Part shown: positions 30,390 through 41,829 of the stretch, piece by piece | Layout: every line of letters starts with the position of its first letter | Numbering within the stretch: the first letter of the stretch is position 1 | Assembly (NCBI RefSeq): GCF_943734655.1 | Contig: NC_071353.1 | Coordinates: forward strand, 135,383,907-135,447,906 | DNA: 64,000 nucleotides | DNA from: Sabethes cyaneus | Lineage: Eukaryota > Arthropoda > Insecta > Diptera > Culicidae | Direction of reading: 5' to 3' | Made by a program: the position numbers and the translations under genes | The notes under the pieces: model-generated | What the model saw: the letters and a program-made list of their open reading frames with translations, nothing else | The model's database searches: none | What the model was told of the DNA's origin: nothing

Positions 30390-33120
30390 TAATTTTGTAG
30401 CACAGGATGATTTAAACCCAGTTTTACTGTATAGAATATTCACCTTTGAAAGTTGTTTAATTTAATTTATTTCGTCCTGAATTTTCCACTTTACAAACTG
30501 CACTTAGTTCACACTGTAAATCATCAGAGTACTTCCGTTTACGGCTTTAATTTTAAAACCAAATTACCCTACACAATGCCAAAAAATATCTTTTTCATTC
30601 CGGTGTTGTAACCTGCAACACATGCCACCTTATGAAAGAGGTGTGATTGCTTATATACACATATTTATCGTTGCCATTCAGGGCAGCATAACAGAACAAG
30701 CAATTCTGATGCTTTTCAAAAGACACATTTGGCTCTCTTTCAATAGCTGGAAACATCACATATGCTCAACAATTTGGATTTAGTCGTGTTACTCATATCC
30801 ACAATGTGGATGCAAAAAAAACTATGAAAAATTTAAAAACCTGCGTTTTGTTTTGTACCAGCTTGACGGTGTCGTAGACGCTGACGTGGAATCGGAGCAT
30901 TCGCACCGTGAAAAAGGATTCATGGTACCCCTCTGGGAAAGAGTTCAACTCCTAGCCACGTCCCCTTGCAGCATTACGGAGCTGACTGATGCAAATGAAA
31001 AGCGGGGATCAAGTGCCCTATGTCTACCCCTACTTTTGCAATCTTTGTAATGGGTCGGTCGGACGAGCAACCTACCTACGTACGTACGTTTTACCGTGAA
31101 GTGCTTCTTGCTTATGAATTGATTTACAGAAAAGAAAAAAAAATAACGCAATGTCTCCCATGTCTCGCATGTTGAGACTAATGATGTCAGTACTTCAAGG
31201 CTTCAAGAGCTGCGAACATTAGCCTGAGCCCCGGCATTGAAATTGAAAGTTTTTGCAATTAAACCCACTGTACTGTGTTGTGCAGCGCGTAAATCGGAAA
31301 TAGGTTTTTGTTTCTTCCTTCTAGAGAAGGAAATGTTTCTTGTTTCCTCCGTCCGATGACGACGACGACGACGACGACGCGATGGCCGGTAAGTGCGTGT
31401 GCGGCTTACTCATTTACCGCCTTCGGTGTGACTGTGAATGGTTGGATGGAGTGAATCAGGAAGAGCCATCTGGTTAGGCATTCTTAACCGAGGCAATTCA
31501 AAACGCTTCTTCGTGATTGTCTCCAGGATTTGTTAAAGCGAAAAGATTTGTTTAATCACTATTTGTCTTTAAGGTTTGAGTGAAGTTAGCAGAATAGTTA
31601 GATACTTCACCGATATCTTCCGCAGCTCGTTGTAAATCACCAAAAAGCTCCGATGGGAAATTTAGCAAGTGAAAGATCTTCTCTCTTCGGTGGAATTGTT
31701 TATTTATAATGAAGCCAAGAATGTGCTTACAGTACCGACAGACAGACAAGCTAAAACACAGCTCGGCACACTCGGCGGCTAAATTCCGCCGGGACCAGTC
31801 ACTTTTGGCTCCCGTTTCATACGTTACCGGATTCCCCGTCGGAAAAATCGTCGGTATTTGGCTGGAATAAATCGCTGCCGAAACGCGACGCCACCGGAAC
31901 GGTTCAGCGAGCGTCCTGCAGCCGGGCGAAGTGAGTTATGGATCGTACTTGAACCGAGCGAAAAACGTTTGCCCTTGGTCCAGTTCGCTGCTGCTGCTGC
32001 TGTTGCCTGCAAACCGCTGAAATTTGGAAGTAAATTTTCCCCTGCACGACGAGGCCAGCACGTGAAGCCAACACGTGAGGGATGGCAAAGTTTTCATTCT
32101 CTCGAAAGTGGCTATTTTGCTGGGGCCATCATCCAGTGGATGGCAGTGGAGCCCCAGCAACAGGAGGGATAATCACAGTCAGCACACAAGCCTCTTTGGG
32201 GGATGTTAGAACGGGGCACGGTACGGTACAGGAACGGAGAAATGTGTTCACCAAAACAATGCATTGCACCACCGACCGTAACCGGATGGGAATTATCTGG
32301 CAAAAGCGTTAACTTTCGCACTTCCGAACGCTGTTCGACGTTGAGTGATGATGAGCTAAGATGCGCTTAGTACGGGTATTGATTCACGATGGAATCTTGA
32401 AATACGAGTTATTTGGCTTGGGTATGAACTGTAACCAGAGCTGCCATGGCTGATTATGCCTGATAAATATGGATTATGGATTGCGCGACCAGCGGACAAA
32501 CAATGAAATATTGCAGATACGTACTTGATAATGTGCCAGATATTTTGCTGGACTTTCAATGTTGTAGTTATTATGCAAAAAGGTCAACACGGCATCTTTC
32601 GAACAACATTGGTAAAAACAATATCTCTGGCTATCTTGCATGTCAATTTTTGTTCGCGAAAAAACATATTTTTTTATTTATTGTTAAGATACTTAACAAC
32701 CCGCTATTTTGATGGTAGAATCTCTCAAAACTATGAAAGTTATAGTGGACTACAATAAGTTTGATGTTTTGGTTATCTTTTCGGACGATAAATTTTAATA
32801 TTTTTACTGTATTTTGTATCCTACTATTACAATAATTTCTATTTTCAAGTTATGGTTATATTTTTTCAGGTACTGCAGACCCGAATAAAAATTTACATTA
32901 CATTTTGTACTAGAAACAATGTGTCCACAACAGTTTTTATTGTGTACATTGAAATTTGTGGTAAATTTATTGTAAAAGCGTCACAAATTCAAATTTTATC
33001 TTTCATCATCGACATTATTAGGTCGAAGTGTATGCTACAATTCGAGGGTAAAGAACCGGTTTTAAGCAGTCTAAGCGAGTCACTGATTGTATTACCTTAT
33101 TACAAGCGATTGGTTGACTA
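30390..33120. other. Non-repetitive DNA with a GC-richer island
   Basis: AT-rich to about 31200 and after 32350. The block 31310-32330 is GC-richer, has GAC repeats at 31356-31380 and CTG repeats at 31990-32003. A plus-strand splice-donor-like sequence (GCGAA|GTGAGTTAT) lies at 31930/31931. I cannot build a coding exon there. Palindromic ACGTACGTACGT near 31078. Confidence 0.4.
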
Positions 33121-33330
33121 AGTGGGGAATATCAGCATACCAATCTTCTTGCTACCTTTAGTTCTTCAAGCAGTTGCCACTGATTGGAAGACACTATTAT
33201 TGAGCTAAACGTTTGAATTTTTGTTTTAAAAGTTGAAGTAATGGAACTAATTTTGATCAGACCGAACATATTTTCACCCCGAAAGTGCTTTCTTAAGAAG
33301 TCCTGAAATCTGAATTTTTAAACGTCCCCA
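33121..33330 (+). repeat. Dispersed repeat Z, copy 1
   Basis: About 200 bp similar (roughly three quarters by eye) to 50697-50900: shared 'CCAATCTTCTTG', 'AGTTCTTCAAGC', TATTATTGAGCTAAAC and AAGTGCTTTCTTAA. No ends or coding capacity found. Confidence 0.65.
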
Positions 33331-33591
33331 TAAAAAATCCCTTCAACTTTTCCCCCAATTCAGTAAGTTCGCGTACCTATCCGCGACCTATTTTGATAAC
33401 TACTAAGCGGCATATTCTTGCAACAAACAGGGGATATCTATGCAAGGCTGTGCTGAATCGATCGACTAAGACCGACTAAGTTGACTGTTTAGTAAGTCAA
33501 ATCGGTGGATAAATTGAATGATGAATTACTTAAATCAAACGGAATAAGCATATCAATCGATGCATAAAATTAAAAAACCTTTGATACCACA

Positions 33592-33729
33592 GGCCGTTAG
33601 AGTCAATAGGATCGTAGCAACTGGCCCTGCAATTGTCCTGCACTCTAACAGTTGAACGAGAAGTCTGTCGTATAAAAAACAGAAGGTCAAATTTTGATAA
33701 CGGAATGTAGCACCTAGGCTTCACTTTGC
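33592..33729 (+). mobile_element. tRNA-derived SINE (SINE200-like), 5'-truncated
   Basis: Starts within the body ('GTTAGAGTCAATAGGATCG') and ends in the family tail 'CTTTGC'. It is flanked by a perfect 12-bp duplication TTTGATACCACA (33580-33591, 33730-33741), typical of LINE-driven insertion. The tRNA-like head is missing. Confidence 0.92.
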
Positions 33730-33945
33730 TTTGATACCACACTGAATCGGTGAATAAATTGGGTGAAAATTTATCAAAACAAACGAAACCGGTGAATTAA
33801 GTGGCGTGGGTCATTCCACGTCAAGTGTCCGAGTGCCATGTAAATTTTGTCAGTTTGTTCGTTTCAGGTCAGCAAGAAAAAATCCTAAGTTTGGTGCCGA
33901 TTGGACGTTCCTTCGATTAATGGGAGCACCTCCTCCAATTAACCT

Positions 33946-35343
33946 AAAATTATCGTAATAACTCTTAACAAATTCGGAATCGTGTCTAAAGCTTACATAC
34001 ATATGATATTCAGCACGGATTCGTTTAGCAGTACGGAGCGGGTCGGGCTTAATCGGATATTATCGTATATAATTACTTATATCGATGAAACGCGCATGTT
34101 TATTTCTCATCACGTATATCGCCTCCCTCCAAAATACCACGGATATGCCAATTTTGCGCATCAAATACGATTTATTAGCATGTATATATGAACGTAATGC
34201 TGATTTTCAACTCTTATCTTCTTCTATACCTATAAAAATGGATTTCTGTCTGTCTGTCTGTCGGGATGTTCCTTATAGAATCGAAAACTACTGAATTAAT
34301 CGGCGTGAAAATTTGCATGTAGAGGTTTCTGGGGCCAGGGAAGGTTCTTATGATGGTTAGAGACCCCTCCTCCCACTAAGAGGAGGGGCTCCCATACAAA
34401 TGAAACACAAATTTCCTCATAACTCCAGAACTAATCAAGCAAATGGAACCAAATTTAGCATGTGGGTGTTTTTGTAGGCAATTTTTTTCTATGGTGAATT
34501 GAGACCCCTCCCCTTTTTAGGAGAGGAATTATGATTCTTCCTCCCTTCAATAGTGGGGGACGGCTGCTATACAAATGAAATACAAATATCCTCTTAACTA
34601 GATAACTAATCAAGCAAATGGAACCAAATTTGACATGTGGGGGGTTTTGGAGGCAGGAATTTTTTTTGATGGTTTGAGACCCTCATCTCTGTGGTAAGGG
34701 AATAAGGACTCTCATACAAATAAAACAGAAATTTTTGCGTAACTAAACAACTAATTGAACTCGAGAAATTTTAGACTCTTTCCTAAAACATTAGTCAATA
34801 ACAAACCAAAAACTATCAATAGTAACATTAGATAATTCAGCGCGAGATGGCCACAGGTCGCGAGCGCCGGCCGCTGCGGGGGGCAGCCCCCCGTAGAGAT
34901 CACCTCTATCTAGGTTTATTTATTTTCCTAGATCTACTGACCTCTATTACTTTCTTTCAGTTGGGTCACCCCTGCGAAATGGTACATCCCGCGTAAGGTT
35001 TTTCGCGAAATGGTATTCTACGAAACTCTATATTCCGTGTTATGGACAACCGAGAATTGGTGTTCCGCAAAATGGTATTCGGTGAAATGGTTTGTAATGA
35101 TGGCAAATATTTAAATGCTATCCGCTTTATTTTATCAGGCTTAGCAATGGGGAGAGTTGTTTTTGATTTTACTGGGAGGAAAATTTGTATATTAAAACAT
35201 CCATGAACTCTTCAGAAACTTGCAAAACTCGAGATTGTGACAAAGGTCATCCGAGATTCACGATTTATGTACAACACAATTTAATTTGTGGCAATACGAA
35301 GTTCGTTGGGTCAACTAGTATACATATAAAAATGCTAGCTGGG
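33946..35343 (+). mobile_element. MITE-B copy 3, split by RepA
   Basis: The left part 33946-34222 matches the interior and right half of copy 1, with 5' truncation and a small internal deletion. The right end 35320-35343 is 'AAAATGCTAGCTGGG'. Between them lies a complete RepA copy. Confidence 0.8.
34224..35319 (-). repeat. RepA copy inserted in MITE-B, with extra GC-rich module
   Basis: Reverse orientation: it starts TATACCTATAAAAATGG and GTCTGTCTGTCTG and ends 'CGAAGTTCGTTGGGTCA'. Between the standard modules it holds about 34800-35130. That part includes a GC-rich core (GCGAGCGCCGGCCGCTGCGG, 34861-34880) and four GCGAAATGGTA-like words near 34974, 35007, 35066 and 35091, all absent from the copy at 19970-21144. 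Confidence 0.8.
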
Positions 35344-35567
35344 TAGCCTGTCGTAGTATTCGTAAAGCGTTCTCATAGGCACACGTTTGACTATATCATC
35401 TGTCACTAACACGTGTGTAAAATGAGAAGGCGAACACAAGATGGTCTAGTTCACCCTATCGCCAGTAGATAGTGCTGATGGCATTCTTTTTACTCATGTA
35501 TGAGGGAATCAAAGACTAGCGTAAAGAGTAGCGTATCTACTTCCTTTAATAATCTATGATAATATTA

Positions 35568-35767
35568 GCCTCGAGGTATGACGCTGGCCTAATAAGCCAG
35601 TCGTCGTATGTTCGAATCTCGGCTGGGAGAGGCTGTTAGAGTCAATAGGATCGTATAAACTGGCCCTGAAATTGTCCTGTACTCTAACAGCCTGCGGCGA
35701 AGTCTATCGTATAAAAACAGGAGGTCAAGTTTCGATAACGGAATGCAGCACCTAGGCTTTGCTTTGC
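35568..35767 (+). mobile_element. tRNA-derived SINE (SINE200-like)
   Basis: The tRNA-like head has an anticodon-arm pattern CTGGC-CTAATAA-GCCAG (loop with T33 and AAT) and a B-box TGTTCGAATC. The body GTTAGAGTCAATAGG...TCTAACAG and tail 'CCTAGGCTTTGCTTTGC' follow. Flanked by TAATATTA (35560-35567, 35768-35775). It lacks the first few bases (CTCCCAGTTGG) seen in the 63387 copy. Confidence 0.92.
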
Positions 35768-36040
35768 TAATATTAAGCGCTGTATAAGCCAGCAAATCAC
35801 TGGATAAATCGCATGATGTTTCAAAAAAGCTTCATTCTCACTATTGCTGTTCTTTTATTAACGAGTTTACCTAGAATTTCTACCATATTTGCGTAACCCT
35901 TCATGCAACAATGTTGTGATTGTATAACCTATAAGAAATTTGTGAGCATTTTGAGCACATAAGCGAACTAACTTCTCCTTCTGCCTTTCAACAAACAAAA
36001 AGATATTTTATCGTAAATCCAGTGGAGGAGAAGCATTTAA

Positions 36041-36972
36041 GGGGTTCCCCTACTCTGGAAAGTCTAAAAAATCGAACTTTTTAGTTTTACATTTTCGTGA
36101 GACTTACACACTTAAAAAAAAGCACCGAGTTCGGCAAAATTTTCCGAAATCTTAACAGCCGTTATCCGTTATTAAACATTTTTATGTTATCAAACGTTAC
36201 TAAAGATCCGTAAACGTCGATTTGCACCATCGACATTTTTGCCGAACGTTCGGCTGTTGAAATTTCGGCAAAATTTTGTCAAATTCGGTACTTTTTTTGA
36301 GTGTGTATACCTTCAGAAATGTTGTACCAGAAGAATTTTTCGATCTCCGATCTCGTTGAGAAGTTACATCAAAAACTATAGGACCTCCTTAAGGGAAGTA
36401 CATCGCTGCACGAAAGTTTAAATACGTTTTTCTCTAAACCACGTTTTTTCAGCTGGCGTTACGTGATATCTTCAAGTCTAGTGGACTGATTTAACTAATA
36501 TCCAGCATGTAAAAATGAATTATCTAAAATGTTACGTAGCCGTTTTTCGATAGCTTCATTTTTCTATTTTTTAAGAGCTCTTAATTGACGATTTTTGATG
36601 AAAAAGCACCTTCTTTTATAAAAAATGGCCGCCATTTTAATAACTTTTCAAATTTGCAAAAACCGCTACGTATCAATTTAGGTATTGACCTAAAGTTTCA
36701 AAATCATCATTGAAATCCGTTCTTCGATACTTCGTCGGTTTCCGGCACGTAGCGCCAGCAAGGAACTGTTTTCTTCTGTGGATGCTCTATCCACACGCCC
36801 AGCTGGCAACAGCATAATATTCCCTATTTTGGCATCCAAAAAATACAAAATACGTCTTCAAATATACCTAACTTAGTAGGCAAAATACCCCAATAAATCA
36901 CTTTAATTTCAACCTCCGACAATATATTACGAAAATCCATTACTTTTCGATCTTCCAGAGCAGGGTCCCCCC
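36041..36972. mobile_element. TTAA-flanked (piggyBac-like) non-autonomous element
   Basis: Left end 'GGGGTTCCCCTACTCTGGAA' and right end complement 'GGGGGGACCCTGCTCTGGAA' are inverted ends next to TTAA on both sides (36037-36040, 36973-36976). TTAA duplication is the hallmark of piggyBac. The interior has no transposase frame and includes a nested TA MITE. Confidence 0.78.
36107..36305. mobile_element. 199-bp palindromic TA MITE nested in the TTAA element
   Basis: Nearly the whole element pairs with itself: 'CACACTTAAAAAAAAGCACC' on the left against GGTACTTTTTTTGAGTGTG on the right, then CGGCAAAATTTT and AACAGCCG blocks inside. TA flanks at 36105-36106 and 36306-36307. Confidence 0.87.
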
Positions 36973-37620
36973 TTAAGTCTTTCAAACTCGCTGTTTACAG
37001 TCGAATAGCATCAAGCGAACAGCCGTCATTTGATGTTTTTTGAATAAATGCTCAAAAAGATCATCATGCATTAGATTTGTAGATTTGAATCGTGTGCTTT
37101 CAAGCCTTAATAAATAAAGATATTTAAACCAAACCACGAGAAAACATAATAGTCGCTCTGGCGAAAATGTGCATTTAGAAACAATTTAACAAAATCAAGA
37201 ACAAAACGGCTGCTGTCCTTCCCCCATGTAGAAGATATTTTCCATTTCGATGCACATATAGAAGTATGTTATGTTACAACCGATTCAGCTGTAGCACACT
37301 TTCCCAACACAGATATCAAATTGGCCTGGGTAGGGTACGGGAGGGTATTTCCAGCCCATTAAGCGGTAGCCTGAACAATATTCAGGAATTACGTTGAAAC
37401 TATAGTTATTCGAGACAAGATTTTTATACCAGTTGATATAATATTATTTACTGAATATCGGCGTGTATTTTGCTCTTAATGAAACGCTCCTGAATTTGAA
37501 TTATAGTCGCGAGAAATGATGAAGTCGCTGCGGCTTAATTGGGCCCATTTTCTATAGTGGTGTCAGTGTTTTTTAAATCCGACCGGCCGAAATAGTCTGC
37601 ACAGGGATTAGATGCTTTGC

Positions 37621-37701
37621 AGTGACAACAGCTTGCTGCTGGCGCTAGTGTATGATTGAATCGTTCATATACATTAGCACCAGAAGCAAGCGGTTGTCAC
37701 T
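37621..37701 (+). other. 81-nt imperfect hairpin
   Basis: 5' arm AGTGACAACAGCTTGCTGCT and the complement of the 3' arm AGTGACAACCGCTTGCTTCT match. Pairing continues through TGGCGCTAGTGTAT to a short loop near GATTGAATCG. About 34 positions pair, with three mismatches and one G-U. Size and shape resemble a miRNA precursor, but it lies inside a transposable element. Confidence 0.6.
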
Positions 37702-38233
37702 CAAATCAACACGATAGAAGCGTTTCAGGCGTTTCAGGCCTCACATATTGGTAGTAGTGTAAATAATGCACCACATGCTGGAATTAAAAACAAAATGCTG
37801 CTAATGGCTAGTGAATGAAAATTGATTTATATTTTCATATCAGAGGGGAATTTTTGTGTTCTTCCGTGATAAAAAGAAGAAGAATTGTTCTGTGATAGCA
37901 TATTCACAACTGTTTAGTTTCTAGAATAAGTAAACGTGATCATATTTGTGTGTTTTCCAAACCATCATCAAGAGCGGATACGCGAAAGCGATTGCTGCTG
38001 GTTTTTTCAGCCTGGTTACGTGCTAGAGGAAAAACAATGGTTTTGATGGATATTGAATAAAATTTAGCAAATAACTTACATTTTTATGAAAATAGTTATG
38101 ACACATTAAAGCCTATGAGTGCTACATTCGTTTCAGTATTGTTATACAGCGGCAAAGTTTTTATTTGGGAAAGTGTAGCCAAAAAAGGTAATGTATGCCG
38201 ATATTAGTAGCGTGATGGGAATACCCTCCCGTA

Positions 38234-38640
38234 CCCAGATAACACAAAATCGTAAAAGAAAGTTCACATTAAATCGTTTTCATGTCAATTTCATATTGGA
38301 GTTGTATAATGATTAGAGTATGTCAAATCGAAGTGAACAATAAGTTGTTTTGCAGTCGTGCGTGTCTTCATATACAATTCATGACTGTGAATTATAAAGC
38401 AGGATAGACAATTGCAATATTTGGTTATATCTATATCATATATTCAGGAGTATTTAGTTACGTGTTATAAAAACTGCGCAAAATAGAATTACAAATAGTT
38501 GTCAAAGTTTTTGCATGTATATCGCCTCCACTTTGGTACATATATGCTCTTATATGGCGTGAAATATAACTTTTTCGTTCAGATATGATTTCGTATACCT
38601 CAGGTGCAATCGAGATATACAAACCAAATGGTTTACTGGG
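38234..38640 (+). mobile_element. Diverged MITE-B relative
   Basis: Ends 'CCCAGATAACACAAAAT' and 'CCAAATGGTTTACTGGG', TA on both sides. The interior shares 'GTATATCGCCTCC' and the following GGTACATATATGC pattern with MITE-B copies. 407 bp. Confidence 0.78.
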
Positions 38641-38649
38641 TACCCTATA

Positions 38650-40225
38650 ACCATTGTACGTAAAATTCTGTTGGGACGGGCATATAACCGGTTGTCGCGA
38701 TACGATTGCGTGAAGTGAGCTTCAAAAAGATATCTCTGCCAAAAAAACGGTATGAAACGCTTGATTTGCTTTAGCAATCAATATTTTTTCAAATAAGTAA
38801 AAGCAGGCCAATATGCCCTACTTGCGGTGGTACAATTTGCAAGGGCACAAATGTGACTATAAACTTTTACTATCTTCAAAATAGAGTAGGTCTATCACTT
38901 TTCCCCTAATTGCGGCAAATTAAGAAATTTTGTTCGTTGAGCGGATTTTGTCACTTTTTCTGGTGCACTTCCCTAACACAGACATCAAGTTGAGTTTTTA
39001 TCAAATTGATCTAGGTGAATTGGCGGAAATTCGATTGGAGTAAAAATATTGAAAATCGATCAGGAAACCACTAAGCTAGTAGCGTTCAAAACCTGACCAC
39101 TTTCTATAAAAGATTTTTTGAAATGACACCCTATCTAGCCAAATCTTTCCATAAGATATAGTTCCACGTCAAAAAACACATATGGTCGCCATCAGGACAA
39201 TCAACAACATTTTCAGCGTACAACCTTGACTCTTCTCCTTCAGTTACTTTAAGCTAATACTTGAAAGCTGAAATTAAAGGCTTATTGTTTTGTCAAGCTT
39301 AGAATTGTTCAGTTTTATTTCGCAATTCAGCAACACTTCCAACTTTTCGAAAGTCAACTCAATTTCTGCTATTATGATCTCGAAGTTTTCATGAACAGAA
39401 ATATGAACAGCCCTAAGTGACTACCTTACGGAATACCAAGTTGAGCAGCTAATTGATAACTAAATGAGAAGCTGCGGGGGAAGCCCCAGTTGTTAACCTT
39501 CCACACCATCAACCCCATCTTGAAGCGGCATTCGTCCTCGCATAAGCATGTGTTATAAGCAGTACAATGGTCTTTCGTGGTAAAGAAAACAGCAAGAGTC
39601 TCCGTCACTTCATCTACTACATCCAACAAATAAATTTAAAGTTCATTCTAGATCTAGAGAAAACGGACTACAGCTTAGTGGAACTTAGAACTTAAACTAA
39701 CAAATCTAGACAGCGGTTTTTTCTGTGATGATGGTGGGATATCGGCAACACTCGCGGCCTTTGACTATAGTGAGAAGTCAGAGGAGCGAGTAATGAGAAG
39801 TGACGAAAAGTGAGTAAGTTGTGAGTAAGAGTTATGAGGCTCAAATTTTCCACACGATTGAGAGGAACGTGCTGCTCGAGCCACAGAAGCTGAACGACAA
39901 GTGAGATATGGATAGTGAGAATTAGGAATTGGGAACTGAAAAATGAAAACTGAGCAGTTTAATACAATTTGATCTCACATTCAGCCTCGAGTCTTATGGA
40001 CCTCGCGACCATTCGGCCTCATCAAAACCCTCTGGTCTGAACTCCGGTCTGCCGGACAGATGAGGTTTTCGGGGTTTCGGTATCGACATCTGTGACAGCG
40101 GGAGCCTAATTGAAATAAGGAAGGACCAATTATGAATTTCGTCGTGATCTTCCACGCAGTTTAAATTTCTAATCTACCGGCACATCATGCTTATCCATCC
40201 AGCTATCCATCCATCCATATAATGT
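38650..40225. other. Spacer, nothing assigned
   Basis: Unremarkable sequence. GAGAAGTGA-type imperfect repeats at 39766-39920 and ATCCATCC repeats at 40195-40220. The frame at 39426-39629 (minus) has no recognised motif. Confidence 0.45.
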
Positions 40226-40227
40226 TG

Positions 40228-40620
40228 CTTTTATCTCCCTTTTTTCAAAAAAGGCTTTATATCACCGGTATAAATTAGCACTTTAAGCCTCTTGAGGGTG
40301 AAAGAAATATCGTTTAAGTACAAAATAAAAAGAAGTAGTCCCATATGAGAACCTTGAGGAACACCAGTGGTGATTTAAGTTGGGTTCGAGATATTTCAGT
40401 TGAACTAACTTTATTTTTTAGAAGTTAGTTTAATTTGATTTAGGCTATTTCAGCGACTCTGGCGCAGTTCTTATTTTTGCAATTTAAATGGTACCATTGA
40501 TGTGGTAAATTGCAATGGAGAGCTTTTCTGTGGTTTGAATAATCTGTTGCATTCGATGAATACAATCATAAATTCACGTAAATTCGTCGTATTAGAGCGC
40601 CCCTTGAAGTAGGCGTGTTT
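40228..40620 (-). pseudogene. CR1-like reverse transcriptase fragment
   Basis: On the minus strand, from 40615: 'KHAYFKGRSNTTNLREF' (RT region before motif A), then after a degraded part 'ITTGVPQGSHMGLLLFILYL' and 'NDISFTLKRLKVLIY', then 'GDIKPF' where the FADDLKLF box should be. Same style as 2925-3745. Stops and shifts throughout the middle. Confidence 0.75.
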
Positions 40621-40859
40621 TTTACAACGTATGGTAAAAAAATATGGTGATAAATATGGTATTTTTCCATAAATACTTCAACACGCAGATGTGACTCCAA
40701 GAAACTCAAATTTGGGATAAAATCCATGCAGGTTGAAAAGTTTTTTTACAATTACTTCAATGGTGTTATAAAAACGCTCTTAATATTAAAAGGAAAACCA
40801 CGAAATTTAGTAAATTTAGTGAAGATATGTGGAAACCCCCAACGAGGGTAAGTGAGTTA

Positions 40860-41470
40860 CTCACTTTGCGATCATTCACTGAAATAAACTATTTCCCATT
40901 TCTAAACCGAATGGCACAGCTATGATGACGGACCGCTTTCGCCGAGGACACTGCAACCTTCGACCAGCTTCCGATTGTGCCTAACAAGTCTACGGAGAAC
41001 CTGTATCATTACTCAAACAAACCATAACAGATTCCACCGTTGTACGGAACATATTGAGCATAAAATCAAGGATTGTGTGTGAGTGTGTTGGCAGCAGTCA
41101 CAGGCTAAATGGTTTTGCTGTGGCCCCGACAGACTGCCGGAACCAGTCAGCAGCGAGACCGGGGAGTAAACATTACCATATAATGTGAATGAATTTCCTA
41201 CCCGGAGGGGGAAAAGCCGTCGTGGCCGGCTCTCCCGATGGTCTTTCATGATTTCTGCCAGTTCTCAACAACAGCCAGCAGCAGCAGCAGCAGCGGTTCC
41301 AGCGCCGGGATAGGTTATACGTGGCTCACTATCCGAACGACCTCTTCTGGTCCTGGCCGGGGATGTTTACAGCTCTCGGATAAGGCGCGCAAGGACGTCG
41401 CGTCGGTCGTCGGTCGGTTGCACGCCGAGGAGGAGATGTAAAATTGCATATGAATATAAATTCTTTTTTT
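40860..41470. other. Small GC-richer island with CAG run
   Basis: CAG repeats at 41277-41296 and GC-rich sequence around. Frames on both strands are open but show no family motif. No exon can be supported. Confidence 0.4.
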
Positions 41471-41773
41471 CATTCATTTATACTGCTTTTTATACTGCGG
41501 CTTCATCGGCTGAGCGAATCTATCGCACTGCGTCTGCAGGATGGTTGAATGGTTAGCTCCAGCGCTCCAATGCAATGGAGAGGCGCGCACAAACCGTTTG
41601 GCGCTAAAAGATTCAATTGGAAAGCAATCGTTTTCGATTGCACCGCTAGATTAAATTTACAGCTGGGTGTAAAAAATCGTTCCTGCCGCCACGTCACGCC
41701 GTGGTTCTGAACTGTAATAGGCTGTCGTAAAATATTTTTATTGTATTTGATTGAAGATAGCATCTCCACTATT

Positions 41774-41822
41774 TAAGGTGCTGGCCTCACCATTCAGTCG
41801 TAATATGTTCGAGTCGGCCATA
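41774..41822 (+). other. tRNA-like sequence, possible old SINE head
   Basis: GGTGCTGGCCTCACCATTCAG then TGTTCGAGTC resembles the SINE head at 35568. The stem CTGGC/TTCAG is partly paired around a CTCACCA loop, and a B-box follows. There is no acceptor stem and no SINE body behind it. Confidence 0.35.
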
Positions 41823-41829
41823 GTCATTG

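Larger units (their letters stand above)
37333..38645. mobile_element. TA-flanked element with split right terminal repeat
   Basis: The left inverted repeat is GGGTACGGGAGGGTATT. On the right, AATACCCTCCCGTA is interrupted by the MITE 38234-38640 and then resumes as CCC. Taking the MITE out with one TA restores a matching inverted repeat flanked by TA (37331-37332, 38646-38647). Length without the MITE is about 904 bp. It contains the hairpin at 37621-37701. No recognised coding capacity. Confidence 0.78.
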
